Shown here: positions 36,333 through 44,244 of the stretch, one piece after another | Numbering within the stretch: the stretch's first letter is position 1 | Layout: the number at the start of each line of letters is the position of its first letter | Assembly: GCA_963711255.1 (NCBI GenBank) | Contig: CAVQDO010000014.1 | Coordinates: 33,868-97,867 of the forward strand | Direction of reading: 5' to 3' | DNA length: 64,000 nt | Source of the DNA: GCA-2746365 sp963711255 | GTDB lineage: Bacteria > Pseudomonadota > Gammaproteobacteria > SZUA-229 | The notes under the pieces: generated by a model | The model's input: the letters and a program-made list of their open reading frames with translations, nothing else | Told to the model about the DNA's origin: nothing | Database searches by the model: none | Program-made: the position numbers and the translations under genes

Positions 36333-36710
36333 TTAACTGTTTTTTTGTCTGTAATCAGATATTGCAGCGTTAATTGCATCTTCAGCCAGTACCGAACAAT
36401 GAATTTTAACCGGTGGCAAAGCAAGCTCTTCAGCAATTTGCGTGTTTTTGATCGCCTGCGCTTCATCCAGTGTTTTACCTTTTACCCACTCTGTTAATAG
36501 TGAGCTAGATGCAATTGCACTGCCGCAACCATAGGTTTTGAAAACGGCATCTTCTATGATGCCATCATTATTAACCTTGATTTGAAGTTTCATTACATCG
36601 CCGCAAGCCGGTGCTCCAACCATACCGGTTCCTACATTGTTTTCATTCTCAAAACTGCCTACATTTCTTGGATTCTCATAGTGATCCAGAACTTTTTCGC
36701 CATATGCCAT
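36333..36710 (-). CDS. iscU: Fe-S cluster scaffold protein IscU
   Basis: Scaffold of 125 residues on which clusters are built. The cysteine ligands are in GAPACGDVMKLQI, KTYGCGSAIASSS and KIHCSVLAEDAI. The LPPVK motif recognised by HscA is intact. It is followed by iscA (49 nt) and preceded by iscS (94 nt). Confidence 0.97.
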   Translation of the reverse strand: MAYGEKVLDHYENPRNVGSFENENNVGTGMVGAPACGDVMKLQIKVNNDGIIEDAVFKTYGCGSAIASSSLLTEWVKGKTLDEAQAIKNTQIAEELALPPVKIHCSVLAEDAINAAISDYRQKNS

Positions 36711-36804
36711 GATAGTTACCTTCTAACTGCTGTGTTCATTTACATCTATATTTGATGCAATATTTATCTGTTTGTTCGACTTTTTACTTAATAAGTACTG
36801 CTAT

Positions 36805-38046
36805 TTAGTGCGCCGCCCACTCAATACTATCGAGATCAATGCCCGCTTTATACATATCCCAAAGTGGTGATAGTTCACGCAGTTTTTCTACTGCGTTGCG
36901 AACATATGCAATTGTACGATCGATTTCTTCTTCCGTGGTATAACGTCCCATTGTGAAACGAATAGAGCTATGAGCCAGTTCATCATTACGGCCTAAAGCA
37001 CGTAACACATAGCTGGGCTCAAGACTTGCTGAAGTACAGGCACTACCGCTTGAAATAGCCAGGTCCTTTAATGCCATTAACAGGCTTTCACCTTCAACAT
37101 AGTTGAAACTGATGTTGATATTACCGGCAATGCGGTGATCGACATCACCATTAATGTAGACTTCTTCCATGTCTTTAACGCCGTCGTACAACTTGTTTCT
37201 CAAAGCCAGCAAGCGTTTATTTTCTTCAGCCATTTCTTCTTTAGCAATTCGGAATGCTTCACCCATGCCAACAATTTGATGTGTTGCCAGGGTGCCAGAG
37301 CGCATGCCGCGTTCATGACCGCCACCGTGCATTTGTGCTTCCAGCCTGACCCGGGGCTTTCTTTGTACGTATAAAGCACCAATGCCTTTGGGACCGTAAA
37401 CTTTGTGAGCCGAAAAACTCATCAGGTCAACAGGCAGTTTTTCCAGGTTGATTTCAACCTTGCCAGGACTTTGTGCAGCATCGACATGAAATACAATTTT
37501 TCTTGCGCGGCAAATATTACCGATAGCTTCAATATCCTGAATGACACCAATTTCATTATTCACATGCATGATAGAAACCAGAATGGTGTCGTCTCGCAGG
37601 GCATCTTCAAACACTTTAAGATCGAGCAGGCCGTTTTCCATAGGATCAAGGTAGGTCACTTCAAAGCCTTCACGCTCAAGCTGACGACAGCTGTCTAAAA
37701 CAGCTTTATGCTCTGTTTTGCAGGTAACAATATGCTTGCCGCGTTTTTTATTAAAATGCGCCACACCTTTAATTGCCAGGTTGTCAGATTCTGTAGCACC
37801 GGAGGTAAAGATAATTTCTTTAGGATTAGCACCAACAAGATCCGCAATATTTTTACGCGCTGTTTCAACTGCCGCTTCAGCAGTCCAGCCAAAAGCATGA
37901 CTGCGTGATGCAGGATTTCCAAAACTACTTTCTGGCCCCATATATTTAAGCATCTCGGTAACAACACGCTCATCAATCGGGTTTGTTGCTGAATAGTCCA
38001 AATAAATTGGCTTGTCTGCTAAATTTTGTTCACTCACTTTTATCAC
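36805..38046 (-). CDS. iscS: Cysteine desulfurase IscS
   Basis: PLP enzyme of 413 residues that takes sulfur from cysteine for Fe-S clusters and tRNA thiolation. The PLP lysine is K215 (FSAHKVYGPKG) and the persulfide cysteine is C337 (SSGSACTSASLEPSYVL). The extended loop and the C-terminal SPLWDMYKAGIDLDSIEW are the IscS-type tail that contacts IscU. It lies just downstream of a second desulfurase gene. Confidence 0.96.
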   Translation of the reverse strand: MIKVSEQNLADKPIYLDYSATNPIDERVVTEMLKYMGPESSFGNPASRSHAFGWTAEAAVETARKNIADLVGANPKEIIFTSGATESDNLAIKGVAHFNKKRGKHIVTCKTEHKAVLDSCRQLEREGFEVTYLDPMENGLLDLKVFEDALRDDTILVSIMHVNNEIGVIQDIEAIGNICRARKIVFHVDAAQSPGKVEINLEKLPVDLMSFSAHKVYGPKGIGALYVQRKPRVRLEAQMHGGGHERGMRSGTLATHQIVGMGEAFRIAKEEMAEENKRLLALRNKLYDGVKDMEEVYINGDVDHRIAGNINISFNYVEGESLLMALKDLAISSGSACTSASLEPSYVLRALGRNDELAHSSIRFTMGRYTTEEEIDRTIAYVRNAVEKLRELSPLWDMYKAGIDLDSIEWAAH

Positions 38047-38080
38047 CTTAACCTGTTGTTATAACCTGTTATTACTATTT

Positions 38081-39238
38081 TCAAACAGTCGCTGCCATCA
38101 TCACAGTTGACTGTTGATTAATTTCAATAATGTCACTTAATGCAACGAGAAATGCTGTTACATCTGACATCGTATTATCCTTTCCAAAGCTAACTCTTAT
38201 TGCTGAGTTTGCTAATGCTGCCGGTACTTTCATCGCAACAAGTACATGGCTCGATTCTGTTTTTCCGCTGGTACATGCAGAGCCGCTTGATACCGCTATT
38301 GCTTTTCTGTCTAACTGCATAAGCAGGGTTTCACCGTCAAAACCCTTAACGCCAAACTGTACCGTGTTTGGCAATCGTTTAGCATGCTCGGCAAATATCT
38401 CAACAGAGCTGAATGCTTTTAAACCTGCTTCCAGTGCATCGCGTAATTTACGTGTATGCAAACTTCTTTCCTCAAGTTCACTTATTGCCAGCTCTGCTGC
38501 TTTACCAAAGCCGACAATGGCAGCAACATTTTCTGTTCCTGCACGTAAATTATGTTCCTGTGTACCACCAAACTGTATCTTGCCCAGCGGCAGCCGCTTA
38601 TCCACAATTAAAGCACCTGCACCCAACGGACCGTAAAGCTTATGTGCTGATAGTGTCATTGCATGCATGCCGCTTTCAATAAAGTGAAGCGGTATTTTTC
38701 CCGCTGCCTGCGACGCATCGCTATGAAAATAACAGTCATTTTGCAGTGCAAATTCAATCAGTGGCTGTAACTCCTGTACCACACCCGTTTCATTGTTAGC
38801 CGCCATAACCGACACCAGCGATAGTTTCCCGGTCATTGCCTGCTCTAATACCGGCAAGCGGATCATGCCGTTTTCATCAGCTGCAAGCTTTGCAACGGAT
38901 TGAGACAGGTTCATTGCTGGCTCAAGTAAGGACATATGCTCAATCGCGCTTATTGCAATGCGGCAGTCATCACCCTGTTTTGACAGCTGCCTGCTAAATC
39001 CATTTAACAGTAAATTATTTGATTCCGTGCCGCCGCTGGTAAAAATTACCTGCTCGGCCCTGGCGCCGGCCAGTTGTGCGACTGACTCTCTTGCCTGCTC
39101 AATGGCATCTTTCTGCAAGCGCCCGAATCGATGAACACTTGAGGGATTCCCCGTTACCTGCCCCATATAAGGCAACATGGCAGCTAAAACTCTTTCGTCC
39201 AGCGCCGTTGTTGCATTATTGTCCAGATACACAGCCAT
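38081..39238 (-). CDS. Second cysteine desulfurase, NifS/IscS-like
   Basis: PLP enzyme of 385 residues, only distantly similar to the adjacent IscS. The PLP lysine is K200 (LSAHKLYGPLG) and the reactive cysteine is C322 (SSGSACTSGKTESSHV). It is shorter at both ends and lacks the IscS-type C-terminal tail. It is the first gene after iscR (17 nt), so it is expressed under the same IscR control. It may use other acceptors or raise sulfur flux. Confidence 0.93.
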   Translation of the reverse strand: MAVYLDNNATTALDERVLAAMLPYMGQVTGNPSSVHRFGRLQKDAIEQARESVAQLAGARAEQVIFTSGGTESNNLLLNGFSRQLSKQGDDCRIAISAIEHMSLLEPAMNLSQSVAKLAADENGMIRLPVLEQAMTGKLSLVSVMAANNETGVVQELQPLIEFALQNDCYFHSDASQAAGKIPLHFIESGMHAMTLSAHKLYGPLGAGALIVDKRLPLGKIQFGGTQEHNLRAGTENVAAIVGFGKAAELAISELEERSLHTRKLRDALEAGLKAFSSVEIFAEHAKRLPNTVQFGVKGFDGETLLMQLDRKAIAVSSGSACTSGKTESSHVLVAMKVPAALANSAIRVSFGKDNTMSDVTAFLVALSDIIEINQQSTVMMAATV

Positions 39239-39255
39239 AGGAATGCCCTGATTAA

Positions 39256-39702
39256 TCAGTTGTTAGCAACCTTATCCTGACGAATCTTCACTTCATTCAC
39301 TGCTTCCTGCGACATTATTTCTGATATTGAAATACCATCCAGGAAGGTACGAATTTCATTACTAAGTTCCTGCCATAAATCATGCGTTAAACACTGGTAG
39401 TCACCGTGGCAGCTATCACTGTCATTGCAATCAACAACTTTGCAGGTTTCATCAACGGCAAGAATAATGTCTGAAATACTTACGTCTTCAACACTGTTTG
39501 TTAATTTGTAGCCGCCGCCCGGGCCCCGGGTACTGCTGACAATGTTGTTACGGCGCAGCTTGGCAAACAACTGCTCCAGGTATGATAGCGAGATGGCCTG
39601 CCGATCTGAAATCGCAGCCAGTGAGACTGGCCCTTCACTTTGATGCAAAGCCAGGTCCAGCACAGCGGTTACAGCATACCGCCCTTTTGTAGTTAAACGC
39701 AT
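39256..39702 (-). CDS. iscR: Fe-S sensing transcription regulator IscR
   Basis: Rrf2-family repressor of 148 residues. The winged helix spans about residues 1-75 (MRLTTKGRYAVTAVLDLAL; ISLSYLEQLFAKLR). The [2Fe-2S] ligands C92, C98, C104 and H107 are all present, with an extra C87. The cluster-loaded form represses its own operon. Two tandem binding sites lie directly upstream of this gene. Confidence 0.97.
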   Translation of the reverse strand: MRLTTKGRYAVTAVLDLALHQSEGPVSLAAISDRQAISLSYLEQLFAKLRRNNIVSSTRGPGGGYKLTNSVEDVSISDIILAVDETCKVVDCNDSDSCHGDYQCLTHDLWQELSNEIRTFLDGISISEIMSQEAVNEVKIRQDKVANN

Positions 39703-39731
39703 ATCAAATACCTATGTTTGTTAGTAGGTGA

Positions 39732-39761
39732 ATTTTACTTAATTCCTACTAAATTAGTCAA
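39732..39761 (-). promoter_or_regulatory. isc operon promoter
   Basis: On the minus strand TTGACT (39756-39761), 18 nt, TAAAAT (39732-39737), about 30 nt upstream of iscR. The -35 box lies inside an IscR site, which explains repression by steric block. Confidence 0.7.
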
Positions 39762-39765
39762 GTAT
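39742..39765 (-). promoter_or_regulatory. IscR binding site 1 (type 1)
   Basis: Minus strand ATACTTGACTAATTTAGTAG plus GAAT. The pattern matches the E. coli type 1 consensus (ATASYYGACTRwwwYAGTCR-like), with both half-sites present. It overlaps the -35 box. Confidence 0.75.
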
Positions 39766-39790
39766 AAAACCTACTAATTTACTCAAGTAT
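39766..39790 (-). promoter_or_regulatory. IscR binding site 2 (type 1-like)
   Basis: Minus strand ATACTTGAGTAAATTAGTAG plus GTTTT, directly adjacent to site 1 in the same orientation. The first half-site is good and the second is weaker. Paired sites upstream of iscR are also known in E. coli. Confidence 0.65.
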
Positions 39791-39885
39791 TACTTTAGTG
39801 ATATGCAATCAGAATTTACCTGGTTCCCTTCACAGGAAATCATAGTAAACAACAGCTTAGGAGATATTTTCGTTAAAATGAAGAA

Positions 39886-40668
39886 CTAATTTGATTCTAT
39901 TTTCTCTGCATCATCATCCTCAACCACACTGGAAGTGATGGTACAGGCATCCAGGTCAGGCAAATGAGAAACATCGATTTCTGCGCCAAATTGTTTTAAA
40001 GCGGCACACATGACCTCCATTCTTTCATCCATAAGATGAATATGATCAAGCATTTTATTGATCGCCGTAGCCACCGGATCGGGGGCATCGCGCGTAGCAC
40101 CATAGGCATCAAAACCCAATTTTTCTGCTGTTGCAGCGCGCTTTTGCTGAGCATCATCCGGATGATGGATTACCCGCCCCGGCACGCCGACTACAGTCGA
40201 GTTTTCTTCGACATTTTTAGTAACAACTGCATTCGAACCAATTCGTACGCCTTCTTCCAGCGTGATCGGACCCAACACTTTAGCACCGGCACCAACCACA
40301 ACATTATTTTGCAATGTGGGATGCCGCTTACCAGCGTTCCAGCTGGTACCACCAAGTGTGACGCCATGATATAGCGTACAGTCATCACCAATTTCTGCGG
40401 TTTCGCCTATTACTACGCCCATGCCGTGGTCGATGAAAAAACGCTGACCAATGGTCGCACCAGGGTGAATTTCAATACCCGTCAACCAGCGGGAAAGATG
40501 CGACAACCAGCGTGCCAGCCATTTTAGTCCCATGTTCCACAAAGCATGGTTAAAACGATGAAACACTACTGCGTGCAGTCCCGGGTAACAGGTTATAACT
40601 TCCCAGGTAGTCCTGGCTGCCGGATCACGATCAAATACACAATTGATGTCGTCACGAATACTGATAAT
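39886..40668 (-). CDS. cysE: Serine O-acetyltransferase, with no canonical start codon for its full N-terminus
   Basis: Makes O-acetylserine, the first step of cysteine synthesis. A GTG at 40564-40566 would give 226 residues, but the frame upstream encodes the family's conserved N-terminus (IRDDINCVFDRDPAARTTW, then CYPGLHA). From the preceding in-frame stop to that block there is no ATG, GTG or TTG. An ATT (40666-40668) or ATC (40663-40665) just after GAGGAAG is the best candidate, giving about 260 residues. The hexapeptide-repeat domain and FIDHGMGVVIGETAEIGDD are intact. It lies upstream of iscR, as in other isc loci. Confidence 0.85.
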   Translation of the reverse strand: MISIRDDINCVFDRDPAARTTWEVITCYPGLHAVVFHRFNHALWNMGLKWLARWLSHLSRWLTGIEIHPGATIGQRFFIDHGMGVVIGETAEIGDDCTLYHGVTLGGTSWNAGKRHPTLQNNVVVGAGAKVLGPITLEEGVRIGSNAVVTKNVEENSTVVGVPGRVIHHPDDAQQKRAATAEKLGFDAYGATRDAPDPVATAINKMLDHIHLMDERMEVMCAALKQFGAEIDVSHLPDLDACTITSSVVEDDDAEKIESN

Positions 40669-40721
40669 TTCTTCCTCGATTAAATAATAGCCCGCTTATA
40701 CTGCTAATAATTACGGCTATG

Positions 40722-41552
40722 TTATACGAAATTCACCTCAATGTTATACCCTGAAAACTTACGTATATTTAACACACCGCTATCAAGGATTAAATACTGC
40801 CCTTTAATGCCCATGAGCGTGCCTTCAATTTCAGGCTGTTTATCGAAATTTAGAGATTTCACTTTTTCCGGGTACATCGATACCGGGTAACTTATATTGA
40901 CCATATCCTCATCCAGCCTTTGTATGGCTGCCGCACCCTGCTCATTTGTTATTGCCGCAATTTCCGATGAACATTGATCAATTAATTCATCAGCAATCGC
41001 TTTAAGGTCCAGTGGCTCGGCATCAGCTTTTAGCATTTTTCGCCAGTCAGTACGATCGGAAACATGATTTTTAATCACCACCTCCAGCAAACCTGACTGC
41101 AAACGGTTAGCTACCTGAAAAATGGGCAGCGCCTGCGATGCGCCCTGATCTATCCAGCGGGTTGGAACCTGTGTTCCGCGGGTAATACCGACTTTTATTC
41201 CTGATGAGTTAGCCAGGTAAACATAATGCGGAATAAAACAGTTTGTTTCGCCCCACTCGGGTTCGCGACAGGTGCCTTCTGCATAGTGGCAGGTCTCCGG
41301 CTTCATGATACACATGTCACAGGATGCCAGGCTTCTGAAACAGGGGTAACAGTGTCCCTGTGCAAAACTTTTTTTCGTTTTTCGACCGCAGGCAACACAA
41401 TGGATTTCATTTTGATAGTTCAGCTTTAATGTCTGCCCAATACCAGCATTCATTGGCAGAAGCTCATCTCCAACAGGCAACTGATACTGAACCGGCTGAT
41501 TATGTTCAGCTTCACCCAGGGTTGCTTTCATTTTTACTATATTGCCAATCAT
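40722..41552 (-). CDS. DUF2797 family protein with zinc-ribbon-like cysteines
   Basis: Chosen start is the ATG at 41550-41552, which has GGA 7 nt upstream. A GTG six codons earlier is possible. The protein is 276 residues. Cysteine pairs lie in HCVACGRKTKKSFAQGHCYPCFRSLASCDMC-type spacing around residues 50-90, followed by CHYAEGTCREPEWGE. These suggest a metal site. SSGIKVGITRGTQVPTRWIDQGAS is the family core and resembles a GIY-YIG-like strand. The function is unknown. Confidence 0.75.
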   Translation of the reverse strand: MIGNIVKMKATLGEAEHNQPVQYQLPVGDELLPMNAGIGQTLKLNYQNEIHCVACGRKTKKSFAQGHCYPCFRSLASCDMCIMKPETCHYAEGTCREPEWGETNCFIPHYVYLANSSGIKVGITRGTQVPTRWIDQGASQALPIFQVANRLQSGLLEVVIKNHVSDRTDWRKMLKADAEPLDLKAIADELIDQCSSEIAAITNEQGAAAIQRLDEDMVNISYPVSMYPEKVKSLNFDKQPEIEGTLMGIKGQYLILDSGVLNIRKFSGYNIEVNFV

Positions 41553-41586
41553 TGTTATTCCAGTATTCACTTTAATTTAAATATTC

Positions 41587-42744
41587 TTAAGGTTTAATAA
41601 ATGCTGCTATTTTTTCTACTGCCTGCTGCAAAACATCCACAGGTTGGGTATAGGCAAAACGGCAATGCTTATTTGCCTGGTAGCGTCCGAAATCAATACC
41701 TGGCGTTAATGCTACGCCCTGCTCATTTAACAGTTGCCTGACCCAGTTAAAACTGTCATCGGTAAAACGTTCACAATTAGCATAAATATAAAATGCTCCC
41801 TGTGGTTTTACCGCAATCTCAAAACCCAGCTGCTCTAAAGCCGGCACTAAATAATCGCGACGCCGCTTAAATTCATCTCTTCGCGTGTCCAGTTCGATTT
41901 GCGTTTCTTCTGTTAAGGCATTAAGTGCAGCATATTGCGACATCGTTGGCGGTGCCAGAAAAATATTCTGAGCAATACGGTCGATCGCATTAACATATCC
42001 ATCGGGAACAACCATCCAGCCAACACGCCAGCCGGTCATACCGAAATACTTGGAAAAACTGTTTATAACAAAACAGTCATTTGAATATGACAATGCCGTG
42101 TAATCCCTGTTTTCATAAACCAGGCCCTGATAAATCTCATCGACAATCAGGCTGGCGCCTTTCTGCTTAACAAACTCGCACAGTCCTTTCAGCTGACTGA
42201 CAGGCAACACCGTTCCAGTTGGGTTAGATGGCGTGGCAACCATTACCGCACGCGTTTTCTCATTCCAGTATTCTGCAACAGTTTCAGCATTTAGCTGATA
42301 ATCACTGCCAGCTGTTACCGGCACTGATATTGCGCTAGCTGCAAGTATTTCCGCAATATTCCGGTTACAGGGGTAGCCGGGATCCGCCAGAACAACATTG
42401 TCGCCCGCATCCAGTAAACAGGTCAGCGCCAGCTGCAGTGCACCTGATGCACCCGGTGTGATAATAATTCGCTCGGGGTTTATTTTAAGTGAAAATTTTC
42501 TATGGTAATAGTCGGCAATGGCGCTACGTAATTCAGGCAGGCCCAATGCCGGTGTATAATGTGTTTTCGATTGTTTTAGCGCTTCGATGCCAGCATTAAC
42601 AATGCTTTCAGCCGTACTGAAATCGGGTTCACCAACTTCCATATGGTAGATTGTTTTACCCTGCGCTGTCAGAGATTTCGCCTGCGCCAGGATATCCATG
42701 ACATGGAAAGGACTGAGGTTTCTCGCTCGTTTAGATATTGTCAT
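41587..42744 (-). CDS. Class I/II PLP aminotransferase
   Basis: Aminotransferase of 385 residues, in the AspC/AlaT-like subgroup Ib. Visible are the N-terminal HMEVGEPDF, the Asn-containing ATPSNPTGTV, the Asp-Tyr block IVDEIYQGLVY, the PLP lysine in INSFSKYFGMTGWRVGW, and the substrate arginine near KHCRFAY. The exact amino donor cannot be told. It stands alone on the minus strand. Confidence 0.9.
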   Translation of the reverse strand: MTISKRARNLSPFHVMDILAQAKSLTAQGKTIYHMEVGEPDFSTAESIVNAGIEALKQSKTHYTPALGLPELRSAIADYYHRKFSLKINPERIIITPGASGALQLALTCLLDAGDNVVLADPGYPCNRNIAEILAASAISVPVTAGSDYQLNAETVAEYWNEKTRAVMVATPSNPTGTVLPVSQLKGLCEFVKQKGASLIVDEIYQGLVYENRDYTALSYSNDCFVINSFSKYFGMTGWRVGWMVVPDGYVNAIDRIAQNIFLAPPTMSQYAALNALTEETQIELDTRRDEFKRRRDYLVPALEQLGFEIAVKPQGAFYIYANCERFTDDSFNWVRQLLNEQGVALTPGIDFGRYQANKHCRFAYTQPVDVLQQAVEKIAAFIKP

Positions 42745-42904
42745 CTGGAGTTATTGCAATCACAAAGGCATGTCGAAAATAAAAAGCTGTTGAAATCCGT
42801 TATGCTGCATTTTACACCGAGATCTGGTCAGAGCTGTGAATAATTTCTGATAGCCTATATAATTACACCAATAACGATAATACCGACGACATCCACAGGG
42901 CTTT

Positions 42905-43792
42905 ATGTACAAAGTAATCACCAATTTGATAAAAATATTCCTGCTGCCTTTATTGCTTGTCTCCAATAAAGCCGCACTTGCATTTCCAGAACAGTCATTA
43001 GTTCCCGGCGGAATCGCACTGTTGAAAATCTCCAGCTACAAACCGGACACAAAAGTTTATTTTAACAATAAACGCATTGCCGTATTCCCTTATCAAGACT
43101 CATGGATCGCAATGGCTGGCATTGGTTTGTCCAGTAAACCCGGTGATTACGAGTTTTCTATTAAACGTGCTGACGGATTAAGTCTAAACAGCAAGGTCAC
43201 TGTTAAATATAAGAAGTATGAAGAACAGCACCTGACCATTAAAAATAAACGCAAGGTCAATCCTGATGCAAACGATAATAAACGCATTGTCTCTGAAAGT
43301 AAGCGCAAGAAGAAAGCTAAAAAACAATACAGCGAGATAACACCGAATGTAGATTTTATCTGGCCAGTAACCGGGCGTATCAGCAGCATATTCGGTTTAC
43401 GCCGTTTTTTTAATGAACAGGAACGACGGCCGCATAGCGGGCTTGACATCGCAGCAGCGGAAGGCACTCCGATAAAGGCAACTGCTGACGGTACCGTAAT
43501 AGATTCCGGTGACTTTTTTTTCAGCGGTAACATGATTTACCTTGATCATGGTCAGGGTATAATCAGTCTGTACGCACACCTAAGTGAACTGGCGGTAAGG
43601 CCTGGCGATGTTGTTAAACAGGGTGACATTATTGGCAAGGTAGGACAAACCGGTCGGGTAACCGGACCACACCTGCATTTTGCGGTCATTTCCAATGAGA
43701 CGCTAATCGACCCCCTGTTCATGCTGCCAAAAGACGGCAATACCTACGAAGAACAATCTGCGTTGCAAACCACGAAAAACGCACCAAAATAA
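42905..43792 (+). CDS. M23-family zinc metallopeptidase (periplasmic, peptidoglycan)
   Basis: Protein of 295 residues with an N-terminal signal peptide, an Ig-like N-terminal domain (about 25-110), a basic linker (NKRKVNPDANDNKRIVSESK), and a LytM/M23 domain. Zinc ligands are in RPHSGLDIAA (His and Asp) and TGPHLHFAVI (HxH). Both motifs are intact, so it should be an active endopeptidase rather than an EnvC/NlpD-type activator. It is divergent from the aminotransferase gene. Confidence 0.9.
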   Translation: MYKVITNLIKIFLLPLLLVSNKAALAFPEQSLVPGGIALLKISSYKPDTKVYFNNKRIAVFPYQDSWIAMAGIGLSSKPGDYEFSIKRADGLSLNSKVTVKYKKYEEQHLTIKNKRKVNPDANDNKRIVSESKRKKKAKKQYSEITPNVDFIWPVTGRISSIFGLRRFFNEQERRPHSGLDIAAAEGTPIKATADGTVIDSGDFFFSGNMIYLDHGQGIISLYAHLSELAVRPGDVVKQGDIIGKVGQTGRVTGPHLHFAVISNETLIDPLFMLPKDGNTYEEQSALQTTKNAPK

Positions 43793-43833
43793 ACTAATAT
43801 CAACAATATTCATTAATAAACGGATAAAAAAGC

Positions 43834-43861
43834 TTGCGATTCACGTAAAAACAACGATAAT
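43834..43861 (+). promoter_or_regulatory. Possible infA promoter
   Basis: TTGCGA, 16 nt, GATAAT about 90 nt before the infA start. The match is moderate. Confidence 0.4.
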
Positions 43862-43950
43862 TGCGCATCATAAAATAAAGTCAGCATTCTATTCATTAAT
43901 GGCGTCGTCATTTCTGGCTTTTAATTTCATACAATCAAGATTATTAAACT

Positions 43951-44169
43951 ATGGCTAAAGAAGAAGCAATACAGATGGAAGGCGTGGTGAAAGAGACACT
44001 GCCGAATACAATGTTCCGAGTTGAGCTGGAAAACGGACACACTGTTATCGCTCACATTTCAGGTAAAATGCGCAAACACTATATTCGTATCATGACTGGA
44101 GACGCAGTTACCGTTGAACTGACCCCTTACGATCTGGAAAAAGGCCGCATCGTCTACCGCGCAAAATAA
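43951..44169 (+). CDS. infA: Translation initiation factor IF-1
   Basis: OB-fold protein of 72 residues that binds the ribosomal A site during initiation. The sequence is essentially canonical (MAKEEAIQMEGVV; LENGHTVIAHISGKMRKHYIRI; GRIVYRAK). It is convergent with clpA, and the two share a strong terminator. Confidence 0.98.
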   Translation: MAKEEAIQMEGVVKETLPNTMFRVELENGHTVIAHISGKMRKHYIRIMTGDAVTVELTPYDLEKGRIVYRAK

Positions 44170-44181
44170 ACGTCCAAAAGA

Positions 44182-44225
44182 AAAGGCTGCTGATCGAAGG
44201 TAAAACACCCGGATCAGCAGCCTTT
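44182..44225. terminator. Terminator between infA and clpA
   Basis: The perfect 14-bp stem AAAGGCTGCTGATC / GATCAGCAGCCTTT has a 16-nt loop and TTTTT on the plus side. It ends infA. The A-run before the stem gives a weaker U-tract for the converging clpA transcript. Confidence 0.85.
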
Positions 44226-44244
44226 TTTATTTATACAACTATTT

